Shown: one piece after another, positions 45,857 through 54,021 of the stretch
Layout: every line of letters begins with the position of its first letter
How positions within the stretch are numbered: position 1 is the stretch's first letter
Assembly: GCF_030230605.1 (NCBI RefSeq)
Contig: NZ_JASPDO010000017.1
Span: 1 to 58,020 of the forward strand
Direction of reading: 5' to 3'
Source of the DNA: Brevibacterium sp. UMB1308A
GTDB taxonomy: Bacteria > Actinomycetota > Actinomycetes > Actinomycetales > Brevibacteriaceae
DNA length: 58,020 nucleotides
Notes under the pieces: generated by a model
The model's input: the letters and a program-made list of their open reading frames with translations, nothing else
What the model was told of the DNA's origin: nothing
The model's database searches: none
Made by a program: the position numbers and the translations under genes

Positions 45857-46362
45857 GTGGGATTCAACAACCAATTCACCGTCCCATACCTGACCCCAGG
45901 GGCAACACCATCGACCTACCCGTCCCTGACCTGCCCGACAGCGAAGAACTGCGTACCCAGCTGCGCGACCCGGCTTCGCGTCCGAAGTGGGCTCGCGCCT
46001 ACCTCGACGACGTATACGCCGAGTACCGCGAGCTGGACAACCGCCGCCGCTCCGACATCTCCGCCGACCAACCCGGCCACGGTGATGACGACGAGCGTGA
46101 CGGGCTGGGCGCGGATTACTTCGCCTCGGACGATCCGAACTTCACCGAGCAGGTCGAGGCCAACCTCGCGGTGGTCGAACTGCTGAGTCCGCTGACCGCG
46201 ACGCAGCGTGAGTACATCGAGCTGCATGTGCTCCACGGCGACAGCTTCACCGAGATCGCCGCCGACAAGACCGGCGCAGGCCAGCCGACCAGTGCCGATG
46301 CAGTGCGGAAAACCGTCTCGCGGGGTCTGGCGCAACTGCGCAGAATTCTCACCGAGTTGTAG
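45857..46362 (+). pseudogene. Sigma-70 region 4-like factor, frameshifted after codon 14
   Basis: The gene starts with GTG at 45857 (MGFNNQFTVPYLTP) after GAAGGGAAG. At 45896-45903 the reading CCAGGGGC is one base short: restoring a base gives TPEGNTIDLPVPDLPD and then a long coherent frame to the TAG at 46360-46362. The downstream part includes DPASRPKWARAYLDDVYAEY and a C-terminal sigma region 4-type helix-turn-helix, LTATQREYIELHVLHGDS followed by FTEIAADKTG and VRKTVSRGLAQLRRIL. The expected product is 168 residues. In phage-like elements such proteins control element genes. As sequenced it cannot be made in full. Confidence 0.75.
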
Positions 46363-46463
46363 GCCGTCCGGTTTCGGTGCGCCCCATGCCTGACAGATGC
46401 AAGGCACTCCCTTCACCAGCCCGGTGATGGGGCGCACCACCACCAACTTGGAAGGAAACCCGG

Positions 46464-46949
46464 ATGCCCACCAAGCTCAAGATCAAGATCGCAAAGCATC
46501 CCAGCCCAGCTGCCACACTGGCCGCTAAAGGAATCCGCCCCAGCATGGCGGATGCTGCGCGCGATCTTCGGCACCAGCCGACCCCAGCACCGCCTGGCCG
46601 TGCTCCTGCCCGGCTCCGAAGCCTCAACCGTCGAGGTGCATGTCGCTGACATCGACGACGTCCTGATGGCGTTCGTCCGATCGCCGCCACCGGGCTCGCC
46701 CAACCCGACCTGGAGCAGGCCACCGCTGAGTACGAGGCCGCCCACCGACAGGCCCCCGAACCGGCACCTGAGCCGGAGCCGGTGTCGCTGGCGCAGGTGC
46801 GTTGAGTGCTCGCCGGGCTCTCCAGCCAAGGCATGACGGAGCAGGTGCGTGAACTGATCGTCGCCACCGGCGCGGACAAGCTGTCGGCGGTTGACCCGAC
46901 GAAGTACGGGTGGCTGCCAGCCAAGGCGAAGGAGCTGTCCGATGCCTGA
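46464..46949 (+). pseudogene. Multiply broken element gene before DUF2800
   Basis: A frame opens at ATG 46464 (MPTKLKIKIAKHPSPAAT) after AAGGAAA. Coherent coding then appears in another frame from about 46552 (LRAIFGTSRPQHRLAVLL, VEVHVADIDDVLMAF) and returns to the first frame near 46685 (IAATGLAQPDLEQATAEYEA). A TGA at 46803-46805 interrupts it, after which the same frame continues with VLAGLSSQGMTEQVRELI and ATGADKLSAVDPTKYGWL to the stop at 46947-46949, overlapping the DUF2800 start. I do not recognise a function. Two frame changes and one stop show decay. It could also be two genes that once overlapped. Confidence 0.5.
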
Positions 46950-48083
46950 CCAGCATGCGCTACTCTTGGCGTCGGGCGCGCACAGGTGGCTGAACTGCCC
47001 ACCCAGCGCGGTGCTGGAATCCCGTGAGCCGGACGCGACGTCGGCGGTGGCCGAGCAGGGCACCGTCGTACACGCTCTGGCGGAGTGGAATCTCCGGCGC
47101 GCCCTGAACGACGCGCCGACTTTCAAGCCCGGGTCCGGCTGGATCGATACCGAGTTGGAGGACCTGACCGACGGCTACGTCGCCTTCGTCCAGGAACACA
47201 TCGCACTGGCACGGGAGGCCTGTGGTGATCCGCAGGTGCTGATCGAGCAGCGCCTCGACTTCTCCCACATCGTGCCGGGCGGTTTCGGTACCGGCGACTG
47301 CGTGATCATCGCCGAACCCAAGCTACAGATCACCGATCTCAAGTACGGGCAGGGCATCCTCGTCGAGGTCGCACACAACCCGCAACTCATGTTGTACGCG
47401 CTCGGAGCCGTCCACGCCTTCGGGGACTTGTATGACATCACCGATGTTGCGGTGACAATCTACCAGCCCCGCGGAGCAACGTTGACACTTGGGAAACCAG
47501 CGTCGCCGACCTCCTCGCATGGGCTGAGACCGAGGTGAAGACGAAGGCCGAGTTGGCTGCGGCGGGCGGGGGCGAGTTCTGTCCCGGCTCGTGGTGCCAA
47601 TTCTGCCACATCGCACCAATATGTCGGCCACGAGCTCAAGCAAACCTAGCGGTGGCGAAGCACGAGTTTGCTCCACCGGCCGAACTGTCCGGCAACGAGA
47701 TTGCGGACGTGCTGACAAGAATTCCACAGCTCAAAACGTGGGCTGCGGATGTGGAGGCCTACGCGCTCTCGCAGGCGGTGAACCAGGGCAAGCACTGGGA
47801 TGGTTTCAAGCTCGTCGCCGGACGGTCAGTCCGCAAGTACACGGACGAGAACGCCGTCGCCGAAGCGGCTGAAGCTGCCGGGTACGCCGACATCTACGAC
47901 CGCAGACTCATCACGCTCACTGCGATGGAACGGCTCATGGGCAAGAAGACCTTCACCGAGGTGCTCGGCGACCTCGAGGCCAAGCCCGTGGGTAAGCCAA
48001 CGCTCGTGCCTGATACCGACAAACGACTCGGGCTGGAAATCCACAGCGCACAAACCGAATTCACGAAAACAGAAAGCAGGTAA
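46942..48083 (+). pseudogene. DUF2800 PD-(D/E)xK nuclease-like gene, frameshifted
   Basis: The gene starts with ATG at 46942 (MPDQHALLLASGAHRWLN). The N-terminal half holds the RecB/Cas4-like core: EQGTVVHALAEWN, GTGDCVIIAEPKLQITDLKYG with the D-x-K pattern. Near 47476-47480 one A is missing (GCAAC for GCAAAC); restoring it joins to TSVADLLAWAETEVKTKAEL and the cysteine cluster CPGSWCQFCHIAPICR, four ligands as in Cas4-type iron-sulfur sites. The frame ends at TAA 48081-48083. Full length would be about 380 residues, normal for the family. The family serves DNA processing in phage-like replication modules. Confidence 0.85.
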
Positions 48084-48088
48084 CAACC

Positions 48089-48632
48089 ATGTCAACCAAC
48101 AACCCCACCCGCGTCGTCACCGGCGAAGTCCGCCTCTCCTATGCTCACGTGTGGGAGCCGAACTCCATCCAAGGTGGCAAGCCCAAGTACTCCGTGTCGC
48201 TGATCATCCCGAAGACCGACACCGCCAGCATCACCGCCATCGAGAAGGCCATCGACGCGGCGATCGACGCTGGTACGGCCAAGTTCGGAGGCAAGCGCCT
48301 CAACAAGGCGGCTCTGAAGCTGCCGCTGCGTGACGGGGATACCGAGCGTGACGACGAAGCCTACGCAAACAGCTTCTTCGTCAACGCCAACAGCCCCACT
48401 CCGCCGCAAGTTGTGGACGAGAACGTCTCGCCGATCCTTGACCGTTCCGAGGTGTACTCGGGTTGCTACGCCCGCGTCTCCCTGTCGTTCTACGCGTTCA
48501 ACACGAACGGGAACATGGGTGTGGCGTGCAGGCTGGGAAACATTCAGAAGATCCACGACGGAACCCCTTGGCGCGGGCCGCGTCTCCGCTGAGTCCGACT
48601 TCGGCGCGCCGGCCGACGACTTCCTCAACTAA
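48089..48632 (+). pseudogene. DUF2815 single-strand DNA-binding-like gene, frameshifted near its end
   Basis: From ATG 48089 the product MSTNNPTRVVTGEVRLSYAH runs through KPKYSVSLIIPKTD and SFYAFNTNGNMGVACRLG, the beta-rich core of DUF2815. After NIQKIHDGTP the sequence near 48563-48570 is out of frame: the annotated frame ends RGPRLR at 48592, while the next frame gives GRVSAESDFGAPADDFLN, the expected acidic tail, to the TAA at 48630-48632. The acidic tip is like that of SSB proteins and would be lost. The core is intact, so a shortened protein may still be made and work partly. Confidence 0.75.
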
Positions 48633-48644
48633 GGAGGCTGAATC

Positions 48645-48842
48645 ATGAGTGACTGTTTCAACGCCATCACCCTCGCCGTGTGGGTCTACGTCCTGATCCC
48701 GTTCTGGATGGTCTGGGGCTACTACTGGATAAAGAACAAGCGGGTCAAACGCCGCGAACGTCAGCGCATCGATGAGCTGATCGCCAAGGAGAACGCCGAG
48801 CTCGACAGGATGAACGCAACCTACAACCTCGACTCGAAGTAA
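48645..48842 (+). CDS. Small single-pass membrane protein
   Basis: The 65-residue product starts MSDCFNAITLAVWVYVLI. It has one hydrophobic helix (about 8-29) and a charged, helical tail (RVKRRERQRIDELIAKEN). It has a strong AAGGAGG ribosome site and sits between DUF2815 and the polymerase gene. The function is unknown. It is one of the few unbroken frames of the element. Confidence 0.65.
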   Translation: MSDCFNAITLAVWVYVLIPFWMVWGYYWIKNKRVKRRERQRIDELIAKENAELDRMNATYNLDSK

Positions 48843-48918
48843 CACCCCAGCAGTGAGGGAGCCACCAAACACCGGTTGGCTCCCTCACCTTCGCCTACCC
48901 GACTGTCCAGGAGCCCTG

Positions 48919-50591
48919 ATGCGCCAGATCGCTATCGATATTGAAATCTTCAGCCCAGCAGCCCTAGCGAAAACCGGCGTCTACCCGTATGCCGAACACC
49001 CCGACTTCCGCCTCCTCATCTCCGGCTACTCGATCGACGACGGCCCGGTGGAAGTCGTCGATCTCGCCAGTGATGGTGGGCTGCCCGACGAGGTGCTCGC
49101 GACAGTGACCGATCCCGACGTGGTCAAGTGGGCGCATAACGCTACCTTCGAGCGGGTCGCGCTCTCCGCGTGCATGCAGCGTCATCACCCCGAGCTGTTG
49201 GCGGCCGGGTTTCTTGACCCGAGCCAGTGGCGCTGCACGATGGTGTGGTTGGCTAACTTCGGTCTGCCGATGAGCTTGGATGCGGCCGGTGAGGCTCTTG
49301 ACCTTGACGTTCAGAAGGATACGGCGGGTAAGCGGCTGATCAAGCAATTCTGCACGCCAGCCACACCCAGCGTGCTCAACGGCGGCGGCACCCGGAACCT
49401 GCCGTCCAGCGACCCAGATGGTTGGCAGGCGTTCGTCGATTACAACAGACGCGACGTCGAAGTCGAGCTCGCAATCCACGACCGGCTCTCGTCGTTTCCG
49501 ATGCCCAAAGCCGAGTGGGACGCCTACGCGCTTGACCAGGGGATCAACGACACCGGAATCCTGCTTGACCACACCCTCGCGGCCTCCGCCGTCGCCCTCG
49601 ACACCGCTACCGGAAAAGTCAAAGAAGTGTTGGAACTGCATGGCGACTTGGCGAAATTATCGGTGAAGAAGTACCAGACCATGCACAACGTCGCAGGTTC
49701 GGACGGGCGAGCACGCGGTCTCATCCAGTTCTACGGGGCAGGACGCACCGGCAGGTTCACAGGACGCCTCGTCCAAGTACAGAACCTGCCGCGCAACTAC
49801 TTGCCCGACCTTGACCAAGCCCGCACCCTCACCAGGCGACGCAACCTCGACGCGATCGAACTGCTATACGACTCCGTGCCCGACACGCTGTCCCAGTTGA
49901 TCCGTACCGCGTTCATCCCTAGCGCCGGGTGCCGGTTCATCGTCGCCGACTACTCCGCCAGAAAGGGAAGATCGCCACGCTGGCCTGCGGTTACAAGGGC
50001 TCCGTGGGAGCACTGAAAACCATGGGTGCGCTGCGGATGGGGCTGGCAGAGCACGAACTCAAACCCATTGTGGACGCATGGCGGGCCGCGAACCCGCACA
50101 TCATGCAGCTCTGGGCCGACGTCGAGCAGGCCGCACTCGATGCGATCACCACCAGACAACCGATCCGGCTACGCAACCTTGGCTTCGGCGTGGAGTCGGG
50201 CATTCTTTTCATTGCACTGCGGTCGGGCAGACGACTTGCTTACGTGAAGCCCCAGTTGGGTGAGAACCGGTGGGGTGGCACTTCCGTCAGTTACCACGGT
50301 GTCACGACTGGTCGTAAGTGGGGGCGGTTGGAAACCTACGGCGGGAAGCTCATCGAGAACATCGTTCAAGCAGTCGCTCGCGACCTCCTCGTCCACGCCA
50401 TGCAACTCGTCGCAGACGCTGTGCACCAGATAGTCATGCATGTCCACGACGAGATTGTCATCGAAGAACCCACCGACTCCGGCTTCACCGTCGCCGACGC
50501 CTGCGCTCTCATGACCACCCCACCCGCCTGGGCGGCAGGGCTCCCACTGGAGGCCGACGGCTACGAGTGCGCGTATTACCGCAAGGATTGA
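48919..50591 (+). pseudogene. Family A DNA polymerase gene with internal deletion
   Basis: The gene starts with ATG 48919 (MRQIAIDIEIFSPAALAK) after AGGAG. The N-terminal half has a DnaQ-like 3'-5' exonuclease pattern: DIE, WAHNATFERVAL and YNRRDVEVE. The polymerase half begins with RFIVADYSA (motif A), but the usual IExR that follows is absent; at 49956-49961 the frame jumps to QKGKIATLACGYKGSVGAL, the motif B helix. Then comes VMHVHDEIVIE, motif C, to the stop at 50589-50591. About 40-50 codons of palm and finger are missing and the frame is shifted. A relative in an intact element should have about 600 or more residues. The polymerase is inactive. Confidence 0.85.
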
Positions 50592-50604
50592 CGGTGGTGG
50601 AGAG

Positions 50605-51546
50605 CTAGTTGTTGGTGGTGAGGAGCTGTGGTGACATTTCTCCGTAGCGGGCTGGAGTTGCGATGCCTGTGGCAAGGAGGGCATTGGAGGTAAGGATTGG
50701 TTCGACGCGGTTGGCGAGCCAATCCTGCTGGAGGCCGGTCCTGGTGGCGACTTGTTCAAGCGCGACGAAGATCTTGTAGATTGAGTGATCGTTGAACGGG
50801 CGATGGTCTCGTTTGGCTCGTCGGGCGATATTGGGCAGGAGCCCTGGACGGTCGAGAACAGCGTGATTCCATAGTTTCGCGCAGTGGGCGTTACGGTTAC
50901 GTAGGTAGACGAATGATCTGACTTGGCTTGGCAATGTGGTGGGAGAAACGTTCATCGACGCTGCCATGTCGTGTAGTACTCCGGACGTGCTCGAAGCCTC
51001 GATGAGCCTGGACAGGCTCCCAAACGAGAAGGCCTCTACCGCTACCCAGATGGGCATGCGTGCATAGGCCTCGATACTGTAAGTCCTACCGGTTTTGATC
51101 TCATCGCGGTAGTGAGACACGAAGGTCTCCTTGCTTCGATCTAGGTTCGACAGCGCATGCTCTTCGACACGTTCGTCATTAGAATCAGGAGATTGAGTGA
51201 ACCCTTCACCTCGAGCGAACGCTCCGATCGTTCCGACACGCTGGGCGTAGTAGTAAGCGAACCGGGTCCTGAGGAGAACCTCGATCGGGTGGAGGACTTC
51301 ATCACAGACTGCAATGAGATCTTGTTCGGCTTCGTAGAGACGCTGGATCACATCAAAGGATGAACCGTCTAAGAAGCGGTTGTCGCCCGCCATAGGGTCG
51401 ATTTGCCAGTAACGGAAATATCCTGAGATACGGTAGTAGTTTACGCGAGAGAGGAAGTCGGCTGCTGATGTGGTGTCAGTGACGGTCAAACCACGTTTTT
51501 GAAGCAGTTCGACTTGTTCGTCGTAACTGAGCCAGCGTTTATCCAT
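50605..51546 (-). CDS. Abi-family abortive infection protein (HEPN fold)
   Basis: The 313-residue protein matches the Abi_2 family (AbiD/AbiF type). Near the N-terminus it has the family motif FLSRVNYYRISGYFRYW (31-47), and in the C-terminal half R216NRNAH221, the R-x4-H signature of HEPN ribonucleases. Such proteins are phage-defence or toxin-like RNases. The ATG at 51546 has an AGGAAG ribosome site. It is on the opposite strand to the decayed element genes and is free of frameshifts, so it seems to be kept by selection. A structured leader RNA lies directly upstream. Which phages or RNAs it acts on is unknown. Confidence 0.88.
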   Translation of the reverse strand: MDKRWLSYDEQVELLQKRGLTVTDTTSAADFLSRVNYYRISGYFRYWQIDPMAGDNRFLDGSSFDVIQRLYEAEQDLIAVCDEVLHPIEVLLRTRFAYYYAQRVGTIGAFARGEGFTQSPDSNDERVEEHALSNLDRSKETFVSHYRDEIKTGRTYSIEAYARMPIWVAVEAFSFGSLSRLIEASSTSGVLHDMAASMNVSPTTLPSQVRSFVYLRNRNAHCAKLWNHAVLDRPGLLPNIARRAKRDHRPFNDHSIYKIFVALEQVATRTGLQQDWLANRVEPILTSNALLATGIATPARYGEMSPQLLTTNN

Positions 51547-51565
51547 GAGCTTCCTGAAAATGAAA

Positions 51566-51625
51566 GGCCCCGGTCATTTGTGCATTGTCCCTTACGGGAC
51601 GAGAGGCCTGACCGGGGATCTATCG
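51566..51625 (-). ncRNA. Structured leader RNA of the Abi gene
   Basis: Read on the minus strand, CCCCGGTCA (51617-51609) pairs perfectly with TGACCGGGG (51576-51568). Inside is a five-base stem, GTCCC and GGGAC (51600-51587), closed by the GNRA tetraloop GTAA, flanked by GGCCTCTC on one side and AATGCACAAA on the other. The structure begins near a predicted transcription start and ends about 20 bases before the Abi ATG. AbiF-type genes elsewhere are preceded by a conserved structured RNA, reported as an RNA antitoxin in some cases. Whether this RNA is that kind is inference. Confidence 0.65.
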
Positions 51626-51631
51626 CATTTC

Positions 51632-51660
51632 ACACTACGCCAGGGGGGCTGTTTCGTCAA
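51632..51660 (-). promoter_or_regulatory. Candidate promoter of the Abi leader RNA
   Basis: TTGACG (51655-51660, five of six matches to the -35 consensus) is 17 bases upstream of TAGTGT (51632-51637, three of six). Transcription would begin near 51625, just before the first arm of the leader hairpin, so the whole structure would be at the 5' end of the RNA. The weak -10 leaves doubt. Confidence 0.4.
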
Positions 51661-51942
51661 CGTTACGTGCCAGAGTCCGTGTCTTCGAGCCGCTCCCGGC
51701 CGGGGTCGCGGCTCGCGATAGGACGTCCCCACGCTAACCGAGTTCATGCCGGGACTCCAGCGACACAGGGTGTGTTGACCCGAAGACTGCCTCAGCAATT
51801 GTCCTAGCGACCCGTCCGGATTCGGCCGGTGTCGGGGGCGTATGGGTGAGAAGGCGTTCGTGGCCCGTCCGGTTTCCTGGCGGCTGGTGCCTGAAAGATG
51901 AGACCGCCGAAGTCGGTGGTTCGGATGGAAGGGAGCCAACCG
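51661..51942 (+). other. Mostly non-coding stretch with a small gene remnant
   Basis: No full gene is visible here. A 19-codon frame at 51842-51901 (MGEKAFVARPVSWRLVPER) reads like the C-terminal end of a larger lost protein, and its TGA overlaps an ATG at 51898 in frame with the next gene. This would be the scar of the deletion that removed the structural genes of the element. The fragment is too short to identify. Confidence 0.35.
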
Positions 51943-52362
51943 GTGACGGCAGTGACATCGACCCAGCAGGAGCAGATCACCGTGATGCGTCGAGCCGGGG
52001 TGACATACGCGGCGATTGCCGCCCACCTGGAACTCAACGTCAACACCGTCAAAACGTGGTGCCGCCGCGCCCGTATCACCCCTGATCCGACCATCGCGCC
52101 AGTCGAGGACCCGCTCGGGGTGTGGTGCTTTAACTGCGGCACACCAATCACCGGTACTCGGCCGGCGAAGTTATGCAGTCAGCAGTGCCACCACACCTGG
52201 TGGCATGCCCGCCCCGAGAAGATCAACCGCCGCGCGTTCTACCCGTTCACCTACCCACACTGCGGTGCCGAGTTCAGCGCGTACGGCAACAAGCACCGCT
52301 TGTATTGCAGCCACGCCTGCTACACCCGTCACCGCTTCGGCACCAAAGGCGGACGCCCATGA
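51943..52362 (+). CDS. Helix-turn-helix and zinc-ribbon protein of the element
   Basis: I chose the GTG at 51943, seven bases after GGAAGGGAG; an in-frame ATG at 51898 is possible. The 139-residue protein has a sigma-like helix-turn-helix, VTYAAIAAHLELNVNTVKTW, then two cysteine clusters: CFNCG with CSQQC, and PHCG with YCSHAC. The pattern CxxC...CSxxC is a zinc ribbon repeated twice. Proteins of this design lie just upstream of serine recombinase genes in related elements and probably control them. It is unbroken, unlike its neighbours. Confidence 0.75.
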   Translation: MTAVTSTQQEQITVMRRAGVTYAAIAAHLELNVNTVKTWCRRARITPDPTIAPVEDPLGVWCFNCGTPITGTRPAKLCSQQCHHTWWHARPEKINRRAFYPFTYPHCGAEFSAYGNKHRLYCSHACYTRHRFGTKGGRP

Positions 52363-52559
52363 CACCGGCCCGACTGCACGCCGAGACGACCACCGCACTC
52401 GCGCTCGCCCGACTCAACCACCTCACACAATCCGGCATCCTCACGCAGGCACAGTCGGCTCGTGTCGCCTCCCGGATCACCGCCGCCACAGGTGCGGAAA
52501 TCGGGGCGTTGAAAGCACAAATCTTGGTTGACTCCACGGCCGCTCAGAGTGATGTATAG
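52359..52559 (+). CDS. Small helical protein of the element
   Basis: The 66-residue product MTPARLHAETTTALALARLN is coupled to the zinc-ribbon gene by an ATGA overlap. The segment LNHLTQSGILTQAQSARVAS resembles the short SHOCT-type helical hairpin that commonly sits at this place before recombinase genes. It has no enzyme motif. It appears intact. Its role, perhaps in recombinase control or oligomerisation, is inference. Confidence 0.55.
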   Translation: MTPARLHAETTTALALARLNHLTQSGILTQAQSARVASRITAATGAEIGALKAQILVDSTAAQSDV

Positions 52560-52601
52560 ACGTGCAAACGATACAAAACCCCTAGTCAGACAAGGAAAGC
52601 T

Positions 52602-54018
52602 ATGGCGAGGATGGAACGCACCGCAAAGTGCGCGGGCCAAGAAGTTCGTGGCGTGTGCCCGCATCTCGACGGAAACCGACCGGACCCCGAAATCATTGTC
52701 GGCACAGATTTCCCACTACTCTGACCTGATCCAATCCACCCCCGGATAGGAGTATGCGGGCGTTTACGCCGACTCGAGTATCTCAGACGCCACCACCAAC
52801 CGTCCCCAATTCCAAGCCATGCTCGCCACTGCCCGCTCCGGTCAGATTGACCTGATCTTGACCAAGTCGATCTCCCGGTTCACCGGCAACACCGGCGACC
52901 TGCTGGAAACAATCCGGGCACTGAAAACCCTCGGCGTCGAGGTTCGCTTCGAAAAAGAGAATATCTCCACGTTCTCCGTTGATAGGGGGCTGGTGCTCAC
53001 CCTGCTCGCGTCCTTCGCGCAGGCCGAGTCGGAGCAGAACAGCCAGAACGTGAAATGGCGGGTGAGGAAAGGCTTCGAGCAAGGCAAAGCAAACGGTTTT
53101 CACCTCTACGGCTACAGCGACTCTCCGGATGCGACCGACGTCCAGATCGTCGAGCAGGAGGCGGAGGTGGTGCGCTGGATCTGCGCCCAGTACATGCTGC
53201 CCACCTCATGTGAGGCGATGGCCACCCAACTCATCACAGACGGCCGCGACAGCCAAGCACCGGGAGAGTGGGTACGCCACATCCTGAAGAAGCCGTCCTA
53301 CACCGGCGACCTGCTGCTCGGCCAATGGTCAACCCAAGAAAGCAAACCCGGCCGGGCGGTGCGCAATTCCGCTGAGCATCCCATGTACCTGGTCGAAAAC
53401 GCCATCCCCGCCATCATCGACAAAGGCACCTTTACTCAAGTTCAAGCCCAGATCGCCAGACGACGTGAACTAGGCGCAAGAGCAAACTGGTCAATCAACA
53501 CCGTCGCACTGACTTCGAAAATCAGATGCGTCACCTGAGACTGTTCCTTCGTCCGCTGCCGTAGAAAACCACGCACCACCAACGCCATCACCACCTAACA
53601 CTGGATCTGCACCGAACGAAAGAAAGGACGCAACACCGAGTGTGGAACCGGAGAAATCTCCGACACCGCACTCAAAACATTCATTGCCGACGTCTTGGAG
53701 ATCGATGAATTCGACGATGAAACTTTCTCAGAGCGAATCGACCACATAGATGTGGTGAGTAAAGATCGCTACCTGTTCCATTTCACTGACGGCACCAGGC
53801 TGGAACGGAAATGGCGGCTCCAGCTGAAGAAAGCGTCGTGGACTCCAGCGAAACGTCAAGCATGGGGCGAACTTGTCCAAGCGAGGTGGGCTGAAGCGAA
53901 ACGACTCGGCCTCGACAATCCACGCCAAGTCAAAACCCTACTCGAGGCACTCGCTAAATACCGGGCAGTCGCCAAAGCCGAAGCAGAAAGGCTACGCAAG
54001 GAACGAGGTGAAGGCTAA
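52602..54018 (+). pseudogene. Large serine recombinase 1, broken by a frameshift and three stops
   Basis: The gene starts with ATG 52602 (MARMERTAKCA) after AAGGAAAG, then shifts frame to KKFVACARISTETDRTPKSL near 52635. A TAG at 52747-52749 replaces the expected Trp codon in STPG-EYAGVYAD. The resolvase domain continues (LILTKSISRFTGNTGDLL), then the recombinase domain (YLVENAIPAIIDKGTFTQVQ). A TGA at 53536-53538 and a TAA at 53596-53598 interrupt the zinc ribbon after IRCVT. The same frame goes on to the coiled-coil end, KEKxRLRKERG-like, stopping at 54016-54018. The catalytic serine should be in ARIST. The enzyme cannot be made whole. Confidence 0.85.
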
Positions 54019-54021
54019 CCC

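Noticed and set aside
45857..46186. 109-codon product read straight from the sigma-like gene start
   Set aside because: After codon 14 the frame is low-complexity in Pro, Ser and Thr, whereas the neighbouring frame gives a coherent helix-turn-helix protein.
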